Source: Candidatus Avelusimicrobium facis
GTDB lineage: Bacteria > Elusimicrobiota > Elusimicrobia > Elusimicrobiales > Elusimicrobiaceae
Length of the DNA stretch: 15,632 bases
Assembly (NCBI GenBank): GCA_900762815.1
Contig: CAAFHX010000048.1
Span: 1-15,632 of the forward strand
Direction: 5' to 3'
The translations under genes and the position numbers were made by a program. Shown piece by piece: positions 8,403-15,583 of the stretch. How positions within the stretch are numbered: position 1 is the stretch's first letter; each line of letters opens with the position of its first letter. The notes beneath the pieces are model-generated. The model was not told the DNA's origin and searched no databases. It saw only the letters and a program-made list of their open reading frames with translations.

Positions 8403-9113
8403 TTATTTTGCCACCGGTTTTTTATGGTTGGCTTTTACATCGTGCGCGGCAGACTGCTCCACCTGCAATTCCTGCTCCGGGGCTTCGGTGGCATGCTGTT
8501 TGTCGTACTCGCTGCGCATATCGGCAAAATACACTTTGGCCGTATCTTGGATTTTCTGCGCGGAGTCTTTCTTCAGCCGGCGCACTTCCGTTTTTATGGC
8601 ACGGATTTGCCCCTGCAAAGCCTCTACCCGCGCGGCCTTTTGCCCGGCCGAAAGCGAAGCGTCTTTTTTCACCGCTTTGATTTGCTGCTTATAGCGCTTG
8701 ATTTGAATTTGTCTGACCTGCAGCGTCTGCTTAAAAATATCCTTCACCACCGCCTGTAACTGCTGCGTGGTACGCTCGTCCAAATGAGCCAACTGCGTGC
8801 CGGACATTTGTTGCAAAGTACGGCTGTTGGCATAGGTTTCTTTGACCGCCTGCAAGCGCAGGGAATTGTCAAAGTTTTTCACCAAAGCAATCAGCTGGTT
8901 TTGGTTCTCCTCCGTTTTGGGAGCCGTATAAGCAGCGGCCACCTTTTCCAGCAAATCCCGGTACGCGGGGGAAGAAGCCGCCCGTTGCAAAGCGGCCGGA
9001 TTGTATTGCTCAAAAGCGGCAAAAACATCGTCGCGGGTGAAATTCTGCCCCTCTTGGGCGCACAAAGCCGAAGAAACCGCCAGCGCGGCCAAAAACAACA
9101 AGCTTTTCTTCAT
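8403..9113 (-). CDS. Exported coiled-coil protein, function unknown
   Basis: 236 residues; not a family I can name. A Sec signal peptide covers about residues 1-19 (MKKSLLFLAALAVSSALCA, cut before QEG). Cys18 is preceded by Leu, which does not fit a lipobox, so signal peptidase I is more likely than lipidation. The mature part is almost wholly predicted helical, rich in Gln, Lys, Ala and Glu, with long heptad-like stretches at about 85-200. LSAGQ at 154-158 faintly recalls the LTxxQ motif of Spy/CpxP periplasmic chaperones, but I see no second copy and do not claim that family. The tail from about 208 is charged, low-complexity and ends in KKPVAK. A strong ribosome site GGGGAGG lies 6 bases before the ATG. 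The gene has its own promoter and terminator, so it is probably a well-expressed single-gene unit. Confidence 0.85.
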   Translation of the reverse strand: MKKSLLFLAALAVSSALCAQEGQNFTRDDVFAAFEQYNPAALQRAASSPAYRDLLEKVAAAYTAPKTEENQNQLIALVKNFDNSLRLQAVKETYANSRTLQQMSGTQLAHLDERTTQQLQAVVKDIFKQTLQVRQIQIKRYKQQIKAVKKDASLSAGQKAARVEALQGQIRAIKTEVRRLKKDSAQKIQDTAKVYFADMRSEYDKQHATEAPEQELQVEQSAAHDVKANHKKPVAK

Positions 9114-9143
9114 GCAGGGCCTCCCCTAAAACAAGATACTTTC

Positions 9144-9172
9144 ATTGTGCCAGTTATAAGCCGCGCCGTCAA
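9144..9172 (-). promoter_or_regulatory. Sigma-70-type promoter of the exported coiled-coil gene
   Basis: On the minus strand TTGACG (9172-9167) and CACAAT (9149-9144) are separated by an ideal 17 bases, with TGG just before the -10 (extended -10). The predicted transcript starts near 9137, leaving a 5' leader of about 24 bases that contains the GGGGAGG ribosome site. TGGCAC within it looks like half a sigma-54 site, but the matching GC at -12 is absent. Confidence 0.6.
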
Positions 9173-9240
9173 GTGAATTTTTATTGAATACAGCCGGAGG
9201 GCCCTTTCCGGTCTTTTTCCCCCGGCGGGCCGGTAAAAAA

Positions 9241-9804
9241 TCAGTTAAAGCGGTTCATGGCGTGCTCTAAGCCCTCCGCCAAAAACACGTCCAAGGCGGC
9301 CACGGCCTTTTCTACGGCACTTTCCAGCAGAGGCAGTTCGGCAGCAGTAAACTTGCCCAATACAAAATCAGCCGCGTTGAAACGCTCCGGGCGCGGGCCG
9401 ATGCCCACGCGCAACCGGGCAATTTTATCCGTGCCCATCAATTCTATGATATGCTTCATGCCCTTTTGCCCCCCGGCCGAGCCGGCCGCACGCAAGCGGA
9501 TATCGCCCAAAGGCAAGGACATATCGTCAAAACAAACCAGCAGATTAGCGGCGGGAATTTTATAAAACCGGGCCAGCCCGCTAATGAGCTGACCCGATAA
9601 ATTCATATACGTCATGGGTTTGGCAAGCAAAACTTCCTTGTCGCCCACGGACCACTTGGCGTATTCTCCTAAATTCTGCCAGGGCCGGAAATCCGCGCCG
9701 TGTTGCTTGGCGAAAGCGTCCACTACCTTAAACCCGGCATTGTGGCGGGTTTGACTGTACTGTGCGCCCGGATTTCCCAGCCCGGCAATGAGAATACGTT
9801 GCAA
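9241..9804 (-). CDS. pth: Peptidyl-tRNA hydrolase
   Basis: 187 residues from a TTG start. Pth cleaves peptidyl-tRNA released prematurely by ribosomes, recycling tRNA. Family landmarks match E. coli numbering closely: N11 (GLGNPG), catalytic H21 (TRHNAG), N68 (TYMNLSG) and D93 (FDDMSLPLG). The usual GGHNGLK block reads GGQKGMK (111-117), so the position of E. coli N114, which helps hold the substrate, is a lysine. The TTG at 9804 is one base after the rplY stop and gives the standard N-terminus. An ATG at 9840 would add 12 residues of basic/proline tail read from inside rplY and has no ribosome site. There is no clear Shine-Dalgarno for the TTG either, so translation is probably coupled to rplY. 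It is the last gene of the glmU-prs-rplY-pth set. A possible weak hairpin without a T-tract lies at 9193-9226 downstream. Confidence 0.93.
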   Translation of the reverse strand: MQRILIAGLGNPGAQYSQTRHNAGFKVVDAFAKQHGADFRPWQNLGEYAKWSVGDKEVLLAKPMTYMNLSGQLISGLARFYKIPAANLLVCFDDMSLPLGDIRLRAAGSAGGQKGMKHIIELMGTDKIARLRVGIGPRPERFNAADFVLGKFTAAELPLLESAVEKAVAALDVFLAEGLEHAMNRFN

Positions 9805-9805
9805 G

Positions 9806-10492
9806 TTATTTCTTCGCCGCGTCTTTGGCGGGGGCGGCATTCTTGGTCAAGTTGCCGTCTTCGTCTTTTTTGCCCTTGGTAGAAGAGCTTTCCGGCTGGG
9901 CGGCAGCATCAGCGACCGGGGCAGCGGCGGGTTCTTCGTCCTTGAGGATGGTCAGGTGGACCACCGGGGCTTGCGCGTCGGTAATCAATTCCACGCCTTC
10001 GGGCAGTTTAATATCGCCCGCCACGATGCCGGTATTGATGGTCATCGGGGTCATATCCACTTCAATTTCATGCGGGATTTTGCTGACCAAAGCGCGCACT
10101 TCAATTTCGCGCAAAATGTGTTCCACCATGGCGCCGTAGGCTTTGACGTCCGGAGATTCGCCCACCAATTTAACGGGCACGACCACATCCATTTTGTCCT
10201 TCAAGGACACGCGCTGGAAATCGGCGTGAATGGGCAAATCCGTCACCACGTGGTACTGCACTTCCTTGACCAGCACTTGTTCTTTGCCTTCGGGCAGGGT
10301 GATTTCCACCACGGTGTTTTTACCCGCCTTCATGATTTTTTCCAAATCTTTGAGGCTGACCGTAATGCTAACGGGGTTTTTGTGTCCGCCGTAAATTACG
10401 GCCGGCACTTTCTTTTCGGCGCGGATTTTGCTCAGCGCCCCTTTGACGCCTTCGCCTGTTCTGGCTTCGGCGGTAATGTTCATCTCTTCCAT
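9806..10492 (-). CDS. rplY: Ribosomal protein bL25, long TL5/CTC-type
   Basis: 228 residues. bL25 binds 5S rRNA in the large subunit. Residues about 4-95 form the L25 beta-barrel domain (ITAEARTGEG start, KVPAVIYGG at 28-36, LPIHADFQRVS at 86-96). Residues about 100-185 are the second TL5/CTC domain found in long homologues (VPVKLVGESPDVKAYG, GVELITDAQAPVVHL). The tail from about 186 is a low-complexity Ala/Pro/Lys/Asp/Glu stretch, unusual in length and likely disordered. The ATG at 10492 is chosen because AAGGAG lies 10 bases upstream. An ATG three codons later (10483) would give a start more like short L25 and cannot be excluded. In Firmicutes the homologue is the general stress protein Ctc. 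It lies 29 bases after prs and one base before pth. Confidence 0.93.
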   Translation of the reverse strand: MEEMNITAEARTGEGVKGALSKIRAEKKVPAVIYGGHKNPVSITVSLKDLEKIMKAGKNTVVEITLPEGKEQVLVKEVQYHVVTDLPIHADFQRVSLKDKMDVVVPVKLVGESPDVKAYGAMVEHILREIEVRALVSKIPHEIEVDMTPMTINTGIVAGDIKLPEGVELITDAQAPVVHLTILKDEEPAAAPVADAAAQPESSSTKGKKDEDGNLTKNAAPAKDAAKK

Positions 10493-10521
10493 GTTCCTTT
10501 CACTCCTTGATTTGTAAAAAA

Positions 10522-11466
10522 CTAATTAAACATATCGCTGATTGAGCGGCCGTCGTGGTTGCGCTTAATCGCATCTGCCAAAATGTACGAAACGGAGAGG
10601 ACTTCGGTCTTGGGCCCCAAATCGCGAATCGGCAGAGAATCTGTGATGATTAGTTTTTTGATTGATGATTTGTTAATCCGGTCCACGGCGTTGCGCGAAA
10701 GCAACCCGTGCGAGCACGCGGCATATACTTCCCGCGCGCCGTGCTCTTTGATTTTAGCCGCCACGGTGGTTAAGGTGCCCGCCGTGTCCACAATATCGTC
10801 AAAGATAATGGCCACTTTGTCTTTTACGTCGCCGATGACATTGTACACCACGGCTTCATTGGGTTTGGGGCGGCGTTTATCAATAATGACCAGCCCCGCA
10901 TCCATGCGCGCGGCGAATTTGCGGGCGCGTTCCACCCCGCCCACATCCGGCGAAATAACGACCAAGTCTTTGCGGTTAAAATCTTTAAAATAGTCCAAAA
11001 ATACGCTGCGGGCGCGCAAGTGGTCCACGGGAATATCAAAAAATCCCTGGATTTGCCCGGCGTGCAGGTCCAGCGTCATAATGCGGTCGGCGCCGGCCTT
11101 GGTAATCAGGTTGCTGGCCAGCTTGGCCGTAATGGGCACGCGGGCGGCGGCTTTGCGGTCGGCGCGGGCATAACCAAAGTACGGAATGACTACCGTAATT
11201 TTTCCGGCGCTGGCGCGCTTAAACGCATCCACCATAATCAGCAATTCCATTAAATTTTCGTTGACGGGGGGGCAGGTGCTTTGAATTAAATAACAATCGT
11301 GCGCGCGGACGGACTCCAAGATTTGCACGTCAATTTCTCCGTCGGCAAAGCGTTCCACGCGGATTTTGCCCAAATCCATATTCAAATGACCCGCAATTTT
11401 TTGGGCCAGGGCCATGTTGGCATTCCCGGAGAAGATACGCAAATCTCCGTTTACGGTTTTAGTCAT
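10522..11466 (-). CDS. prs: Ribose-phosphate pyrophosphokinase (PRPP synthetase)
   Basis: 314 residues, normal length. The enzyme makes 5-phosphoribosyl 1-pyrophosphate from ribose 5-phosphate and ATP for purine, pyrimidine, histidine, tryptophan and NAD synthesis. Visible motifs are the ATP-contacting loop PYFGYARADRK (95-105), the metal-binding DLHAGQIQGFFDIPVD (133-148), and the PRPP loop FDDIVDTAGTL (222-232). The C-terminus GRSISDMF is typical. These mark a class I, phosphate-activated type. The ATG at 11466 overlaps the glmU stop by 8 bases (ATGACTAA) with AAAGG about 11 bases upstream. The pairing with glmU puts nucleotide-sugar and PRPP supply under one promoter. Confidence 0.97.
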   Translation of the reverse strand: MTKTVNGDLRIFSGNANMALAQKIAGHLNMDLGKIRVERFADGEIDVQILESVRAHDCYLIQSTCPPVNENLMELLIMVDAFKRASAGKITVVIPYFGYARADRKAAARVPITAKLASNLITKAGADRIMTLDLHAGQIQGFFDIPVDHLRARSVFLDYFKDFNRKDLVVISPDVGGVERARKFAARMDAGLVIIDKRRPKPNEAVVYNVIGDVKDKVAIIFDDIVDTAGTLTTVAAKIKEHGAREVYAACSHGLLSRNAVDRINKSSIKKLIITDSLPIRDLGPKTEVLSVSYILADAIKRNHDGRSISDMFN

Positions 11467-12862
11467 GTTTTTTTACACCTTTGTTTTCCAAAACAACCTG
11501 ACGCGCGCGCGCAATGGCCAGGGAGCCTTCCGGCACCTGCTTGGTAATTGTGGAGCCCGCGCCGATTTTGCTGTAGGGCTGGATTTCTACGGGAGCTACA
11601 AAGTTTACGTTAGAGCCTACAAAGCAGTGCGCGCCGATGACCGTGCGGTGCTTCTTCTGCCCGTCGTAATTGCAAGTAATGGTGCCTGCGCCGATATTGA
11701 CGCCGGGGCCCATGTCCGTATCTCCGATATAGGTCAAATGATTGACCTTGGAGCCTTCCCCGATAACGGAATTTTTCACTTCACAAAAATTACCCACTTT
11801 GGCCTTGGCCTTGAGCGTGCTGCCCGGGCGCAAATGCGCATACGGGCCTACTTCGCAGCCGTCCTCTATGACGCTGTTTTCCAAATAGCTGCCGTATTTG
11901 ATTTTGACATTATTGCCGATGGTGCAGTTGTAAATGCTCACGCCGCCTTCCAATTGGCAGTGGGTTCCCAAGGTGGTTTTGCCAAAAATATAGCTGCCCG
12001 GGCAAACGGAGCTGTCTGCGCCGATTTGCACATCTTCGTCTATATAGGTTTCCTCCGGGCGGACCAAGCGCACGCCGTTTTCCATCAATTTTTGGTTGAT
12101 GCGCGCGCGCAAAATGCCTTCCGCCACGGCCAAATCGGCCCGGCTGTTCACGCCCAAAGCCTGTTTGTAATCGGCACAGGGGAACACCAAGGCAAGGCCT
12201 TGGGCCTCTTGAATCAGGCTTAAGGTGTCGGTCAGATAAAATTCATGTTTCGGCCCTTGCGGCGTCAGCAAAGCCAGCGCGCCGGCTAAAGCTTTCACAT
12301 CAAATACATACATCCCGCCATTGACTTCACTAATGGTGCGGGTGGTTTCATCGGTTTCGCTTTCTTCCACAATGCGTTCAAAACCGCCTTCGGGGTTGCG
12401 CAAAATGCGGCCGTAGCCGTGCGGGTCGGGCACCTGCACCCCCCATACCAAGGATTGTGCATGGCCCTGTTCAAAAGCGCCGTGCATTTGCCGCAAGGTT
12501 TCCCCGCGTACCAAGGGAGCGTCGCCGTTTAGGACCATGACGGTTTTAAATTTTTCCACCAAAGGCAAGGCCGCACGCACCGCCCCGGCAGAACCGTTGA
12601 GCTCTTTTTGCTCGGCAAAGACAATGGGGGCAGTAATGCCCCAAGCACTTAAATTTTGTTTGATTTCGTCCATGACGCGCGGGGCCTCGTGGCCGACCAC
12701 AACGCAAATAGCGCCCGGGTGCAAAGTTTGGGCGGCGCGCAGGCTATGCGCAATCATGGGTAAGCCGCACACGGGGTGCAGCGGTTTAGGAAGGGAGGAC
12801 TTCATCCGGGTGCCTTTACCGGCCGCCAAGATGAGTACACACAGATTTTTTTGGGCTACCAT
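11459..12862 (-). CDS. glmU: Bifunctional GlcNAc-1-phosphate uridyltransferase / glucosamine-1-phosphate acetyltransferase
   Basis: 467 residues. GlmU acetylates glucosamine-1-phosphate and then couples it to UTP, giving UDP-GlcNAc for peptidoglycan and lipopolysaccharide. The N-terminal uridyltransferase domain has LAAGKGTRM (12-20), K26 in SLPKPLH, and NGDAPL (112-117). The acetyl-CoA-site end is a left-handed beta helix from about 275, with LRPGS (344-348), catalytic H375 in NHLTYIGD, and GAGTITCNYDG (391-401). Both active sites therefore look intact. The segment ELNGSAGAVRAA (87-98) differs slightly from the common LGTGHAV form but keeps its glycine. It is the first gene of the glmU-prs-rplY-pth set. 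Its ribosome site is weak (AGGCAAGAG about 11 bases upstream). Confidence 0.97.
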   Translation of the reverse strand: MVAQKNLCVLILAAGKGTRMKSSLPKPLHPVCGLPMIAHSLRAAQTLHPGAICVVVGHEAPRVMDEIKQNLSAWGITAPIVFAEQKELNGSAGAVRAALPLVEKFKTVMVLNGDAPLVRGETLRQMHGAFEQGHAQSLVWGVQVPDPHGYGRILRNPEGGFERIVEESETDETTRTISEVNGGMYVFDVKALAGALALLTPQGPKHEFYLTDTLSLIQEAQGLALVFPCADYKQALGVNSRADLAVAEGILRARINQKLMENGVRLVRPEETYIDEDVQIGADSSVCPGSYIFGKTTLGTHCQLEGGVSIYNCTIGNNVKIKYGSYLENSVIEDGCEVGPYAHLRPGSTLKAKAKVGNFCEVKNSVIGEGSKVNHLTYIGDTDMGPGVNIGAGTITCNYDGQKKHRTVIGAHCFVGSNVNFVAPVEIQPYSKIGAGSTITKQVPEGSLAIARARQVVLENKGVKKHD

Positions 12863-12926
12863 TTTGTTTAACTCTTGCCTAAAAAGATTTTATGTAAACA
12901 TCCAACAAAACAAATTACTTTTCTAT

Positions 12927-12932
12927 ATTATA
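12927..12932 (-). promoter_or_regulatory. Candidate -10 element upstream of glmU
   Basis: A perfect TATAAT is read on the minus strand at 12932-12927, about 65 bases before the glmU ATG, in the A/T-rich 107-base gap after mtaB. No good -35 hexamer lies at the right distance (about 12950-12955 reads GCCCAT). It may be a weak or activator-dependent promoter, or only A/T-rich chance. Confidence 0.35.
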
Positions 12933-12969
12933 CTAAAAATAAAGCGCAGATGGGCCCCCTTAACGGCCG

Positions 12970-14199
12970 CTAAAGCAATTGGCCATAGCAGACCGGGCCT
13001 TCGGCGCGGGTAATACGCACGCGCACCAGCCCGTGCAGCCCCGCCGGGGCGCTTTCCAGCAAGACATGCTGGAAATTAGACGTTACGCCGCTGATCCCCT
13101 TTTCCCCGTGTTCCTCTATAAACACTTCCTGCTCCGTGCCGGCCAAAGAGGCGGCAAACGCCTCGCGCAGCTGCTTGTCCAATGCGCGCAATTTCTCGGC
13201 GCGGCGTTTGATTTCCTCCGGCGGCAACTGCGGCCACTGCGCCGCTTGGGTTTTGGGACGCGGCGAATAGCTAAACACATGCAAGCCGCAAAGTTTCAAC
13301 TCCGCAATAAACCGGTAAGTGGTTTCAAAATCTTCCTGCGTTTCCGTAGGGAAACCCGCAATCACGTCGGCAAACACCGAGGCCCCCGGCACCTGTGCAC
13401 GCAGCTGCGCCACTTTGGCGGCGTATTGGGCGGTGTTATAATGGCGGTTCATGGCCTGCAGCACACGGTCGCACCCGCTTTGCAACGGCAAATGCAAATA
13501 AGAGCAGAACCGCTGCGGATAGCGGGCCATGGCCTGCAGCACGCCGTCCGTTACCGTTTGCAATTCTATGGAGGAAAACCGCACCCGGAAACGTCCGGGC
13601 AGGGCGGCAATATCTTGGCACAGGGCGGCCAAGTCCCGCCCGGTTTGCGGACAGAGATAATTGCCGATATTAATGCCCGTGAGTACAATTTCACCAAAGC
13701 CCTTTTGCGCCAAGGCGGTGATTTCTCTGAGCACGTCCGGCGCGGGTTTGGAGCGTTTGACATTGCGCGCAAACGGCACAATGCAATAGGAGCAAAAGCA
13801 ATCACAGCCGTCTTGGATTTTGATAAAAGCGCGGCTGTGGCCCTCATGGCCGGACACCGTCCAGCAAATGTCTTCTTGGGCAAAGAGTTTTTTGCCCAAT
13901 TCGTATTTGCCGATGATTTCGGCTTGGGGAAAGGTTTGGCGAATGTGGTCTTGGTGCGCGGCGGCATAACACCCCGTCAGTACCAGCCGCGCAGCGGGAT
14001 TGCGGCGGGAAATTTGGCGGATGAGTTTTTCCACATCCTTGTCGGCCTGGTGGGTTACCGTGCACGTATTGAGCAGACACAAGTCCGCCGTTTCAAAGGA
14101 CGGCGCCGCCATCCACCCCCGGGAGGAAAACTCCTCTAAAATGGCTTGGCTTTCCACTTGGTTGACACGGCACCCGAAGGTTTTTAGAAAAAATTTCAT
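12970..14199 (-). CDS. mtaB: tRNA (N6-threonylcarbamoyladenosine37-C2)-methylthiotransferase MtaB
   Basis: 409 residues. MtaB adds a methylthio group to t6A37 in tRNAs reading ANN codons, making ms2t6A. An N-terminal UPF0004 domain carries C10 (TFGCRVNQ), C46 (NTCTVT) and C77 (TGCYA), which bind the auxiliary 4Fe-4S cluster. The radical-SAM motif CX3CX2C is at C132, C136 and C139 (GCDCFCSYC, then IVPFAR). LPLQSGCDRVLQAMNR and DVIAGFPTETQEDF follow, and a C-terminal TRAM-like RNA-binding domain covers about 340-409. The start FGCRVNQ with the Arg-Val-Asn form, rather than GCQMNxxDS, favours MtaB over MiaB and RimO. The ATG at 14199 overlaps the rsmE stop (ATGA); an in-frame GTG at 14214 is less likely. 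No Shine-Dalgarno is seen, so coupling to rsmE is likely. Confidence 0.92.
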   Translation of the reverse strand: MKFFLKTFGCRVNQVESQAILEEFSSRGWMAAPSFETADLCLLNTCTVTHQADKDVEKLIRQISRRNPAARLVLTGCYAAAHQDHIRQTFPQAEIIGKYELGKKLFAQEDICWTVSGHEGHSRAFIKIQDGCDCFCSYCIVPFARNVKRSKPAPDVLREITALAQKGFGEIVLTGINIGNYLCPQTGRDLAALCQDIAALPGRFRVRFSSIELQTVTDGVLQAMARYPQRFCSYLHLPLQSGCDRVLQAMNRHYNTAQYAAKVAQLRAQVPGASVFADVIAGFPTETQEDFETTYRFIAELKLCGLHVFSYSPRPKTQAAQWPQLPPEEIKRRAEKLRALDKQLREAFAASLAGTEQEVFIEEHGEKGISGVTSNFQHVLLESAPAGLHGLVRVRITRAEGPVCYGQLL

Positions 14200-14894
14200 A
14201 ATAGTTTGGCGCACGCGGCGATACAGGCCGTTTCCGCCCGCAAGATGTGCGGCCCCAAGGTAACCGGCAGCACGCCGTATTGGGCCGCGACAGTAACTTC
14301 CTCATCCGTCCAGCCGCCCGCCGGGCCGATATATAGGCTCAGTTCCGCCGGGGTGCCCAATTTTTCCAAGCCCCACCGCAGCGTGTGCGTTTCTTCGCTT
14401 TCGTAAGCCAACAGCGAAGGGAGGTTGGGCCGGGCTACGGCCTTTTCAAAGGACAGCGGGGGGAGCAAGCCGGGCACATCGCCCCGGTCGCATTGTTTGC
14501 ACGCCGAAAGCATAATCTGGGTCCAGCGGTCTTGTTTGCCGTCCCATTTTTTGAGCAAGTCGTATTCGCTGCGCCGGGTGGAAATGGGCTGAAAAGAGCT
14601 CACCCCCAGCTGGGTGCACTTGTCCAGCACATCCTCTAACGTATTGCGGGAAGTGGGGGCAAAGCACAATTGCAAAGATAAGGCCGATTTTTTTAAAGGG
14701 ATGGGCTCCAGCAAATCCCCGCGCACAAAATCTTTTTGCACCCGGGTAATGCGGGCGGCAAACTGCTTGCCCTTGCCGTCAAACACACGGATTTCATCGC
14801 CCTCTTGGTGGCGGGCCACGCGCGTGAGGTGGCGGGCTTCCTCATCTTGGATAAAAAATTCTTTTTCTTTGATATCAGCCAAATACTGGGGCAT
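14196..14894 (-). CDS. rsmE: 16S rRNA (uracil1498-N3)-methyltransferase RsmE
   Basis: 232 residues, typical length. RsmE methylates U1498 of 16S rRNA near the decoding site using S-adenosylmethionine. The N-terminal PUA-like part has RHLTRVARHQEGDEIRVFDGKG (21-42). The SPOUT domain shows LEDVLDKCTQLGVSSFQPI (86-104), RWTQIMLSACKQCDR (123-137), and the knot motifs YIGPAGGWTDEE (188-199) and LGPHILRAETA (213-223). The usual IGPEGG reads IGPAGG. The ATG at 14894 has an AAAGGAG ribosome site 5 bases upstream. It is the first gene of a two-gene unit with mtaB, so both products modify RNA of the translation apparatus. It lies 48 bases after the pilin gene; TAAAAT in this gap could be a -10 but lacks a -35. 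Confidence 0.95.
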   Translation of the reverse strand: MPQYLADIKEKEFFIQDEEARHLTRVARHQEGDEIRVFDGKGKQFAARITRVQKDFVRGDLLEPIPLKKSALSLQLCFAPTSRNTLEDVLDKCTQLGVSSFQPISTRRSEYDLLKKWDGKQDRWTQIMLSACKQCDRGDVPGLLPPLSFEKAVARPNLPSLLAYESEETHTLRWGLEKLGTPAELSLYIGPAGGWTDEEVTVAAQYGVLPVTLGPHILRAETACIAACAKLL

Positions 14895-14942
14895 AATAGC
14901 TCCTTTTGTATATTTTAGTAAATTTGGCTGCGTTGCTGCGCG

Positions 14943-15572
14943 CTAAGGCAGGGGATAATAGGTCTTGCCGTCTCTGTTTATCGGAGTGCCGCCGCCCAAG
15001 GTTTTGCAGAGTTTTGTTTCAAAGTCATTCCCTCCCCGGCAATAGATGATTCCTTCTTGCACAAAAGTATAAAAATAAGCCCCTTTGGGTTTCGTCAAGA
15101 TACATCCTATGGCGCCGTCATTGTTAACGGCGCATTGGGAGCTGTCTTTCCACTCCACCCCGACATGGGTTTCCACCCGGGAAATGTCTGTCTTGCCCAC
15201 CCGTTTGGCATTGGAATAGAGATCTACATCCAGCAAAGTAACATCCTCCGGGTACACCCCGTTGGCCAAAAAATAAGAAACCACGCCTGTTTTTAAGGCA
15301 TTCATCCGCACTAAAATTTGCGAAGCCCGCGTCTTGGCCACGGCCATTTCATATTGCGGCAGCGCGATGGCCGAAAGGATACCGATGATAAGAACGACAA
15401 CAAGAAGCTCAATCAATGTAAAGCCACGCAAATATTCTCTCGCTACGTCATTCCCGAAGGTCGTTGTCGGGAATCTCGTCGTATTTCTAAGCGGCTGAGA
15501 TCTCCGATAGAAACATTCGGGGATGACAACATCAAATAACCGGCCTAAACGGCCCGGAGAACGGTTTTTCAT
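14943..15572 (-). CDS. Type IV pilin-like protein with in-frame palindromic insertion in its leader
   Basis: 209 residues. Prepilins of this class are cut by the PilD-type peptidase before Phe1 and N-methylated, then polymerise into pili or pseudopili. The site is G50|FTLIE, with the conserved Glu at mature position 5 and a hydrophobic helix at 51-75 (LLVVVLIIGILSAIALPQYEMAVAK). The mature part is 159 residues and ends in a globular domain with Cys 147, 157, 178 and 189, which could form two disulfides, and a YYPLP end. The leader is 50 residues, much longer than the usual 5-30, because residues 16-42 are encoded by a palindromic element; without it the leader would be 23. ATG 15572 has AGGAG 7 bases upstream; a TTG at 15611 is unlikely. 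No assembly genes are adjacent. The role (major pilin, minor pilin, secretion pseudopilin) cannot be told. Confidence 0.85.
   Translation of the reverse strand: MKNRSPGRLGRLFDVVIPECFYRRSQPLRNTTRFPTTTFGNDVAREYLRGFTLIELLVVVLIIGILSAIALPQYEMAVAKTRASQILVRMNALKTGVVSYFLANGVYPEDVTLLDVDLYSNAKRVGKTDISRVETHVGVEWKDSSQCAVNNDGAIGCILTKPKGAYFYTFVQEGIIYCRGGNDFETKLCKTLGGGTPINRDGKTYYPLP
15447..15527. repeat. 81-bp palindromic element inside the pilin leader
   Basis: The outer arms are GTCATTCCCGAA (15447-15458) and TTCGGGGATGAC (15516-15527), which are inverted complements with one mismatch. Inside, attcccga (15450-15457) and tcgggaat (15467-15474) form a perfect 8-bp inner hairpin with a 9-base loop. The core also has the palindrome GAGATCTC (about 15497-15504). 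The length is exactly 27 codons, is free of stops in the pilin frame, and encodes residues 16-42 (VIPECFYRR... to ...TTTFGND). I see no clear target-site duplication. It resembles in behaviour the palindromic elements that insert in frame in Rickettsia genes, but no relation is claimed. Confidence 0.75.
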
Positions 15573-15583
15573 AATGGGGCTCC

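Noticed and set aside
9138..9155. Sigma-54 promoter (TGGCAC) upstream of the exported gene
   Set aside because: The -12 GC element at the required distance is missing, while a sigma-70 pair with 17-base spacing fits the same place.
9193..9226. Possible terminator after pth (GCCGGGGG/CCTCCGGC)
   Set aside because: An 8-bp stem with a wobble and an 18-base loop, but no T-tract follows on the minus strand; the TTTTTT lies before the stem instead.
12945..12972. Possible terminator after mtaB (AGCGGCC... GGGGGCC... CGCT then TTTATTTTT)
   Set aside because: The stem is short and interrupted by a 7-base bulge, and the arms can pair in several competing ways; not convincing without folding.
12979..14139. 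Plus-strand open frame of 386 codons opposite mtaB
   Set aside because: mtaB on the other strand has all its catalytic cysteines in order; the plus-strand translation has no domain and biased composition.
14895..14942. Promoter for rsmE in the pilin-rsmE gap
   Set aside because: TAAAAT is present but no -35 hexamer sits at 16-18 bases; A/T-rich chance cannot be excluded.
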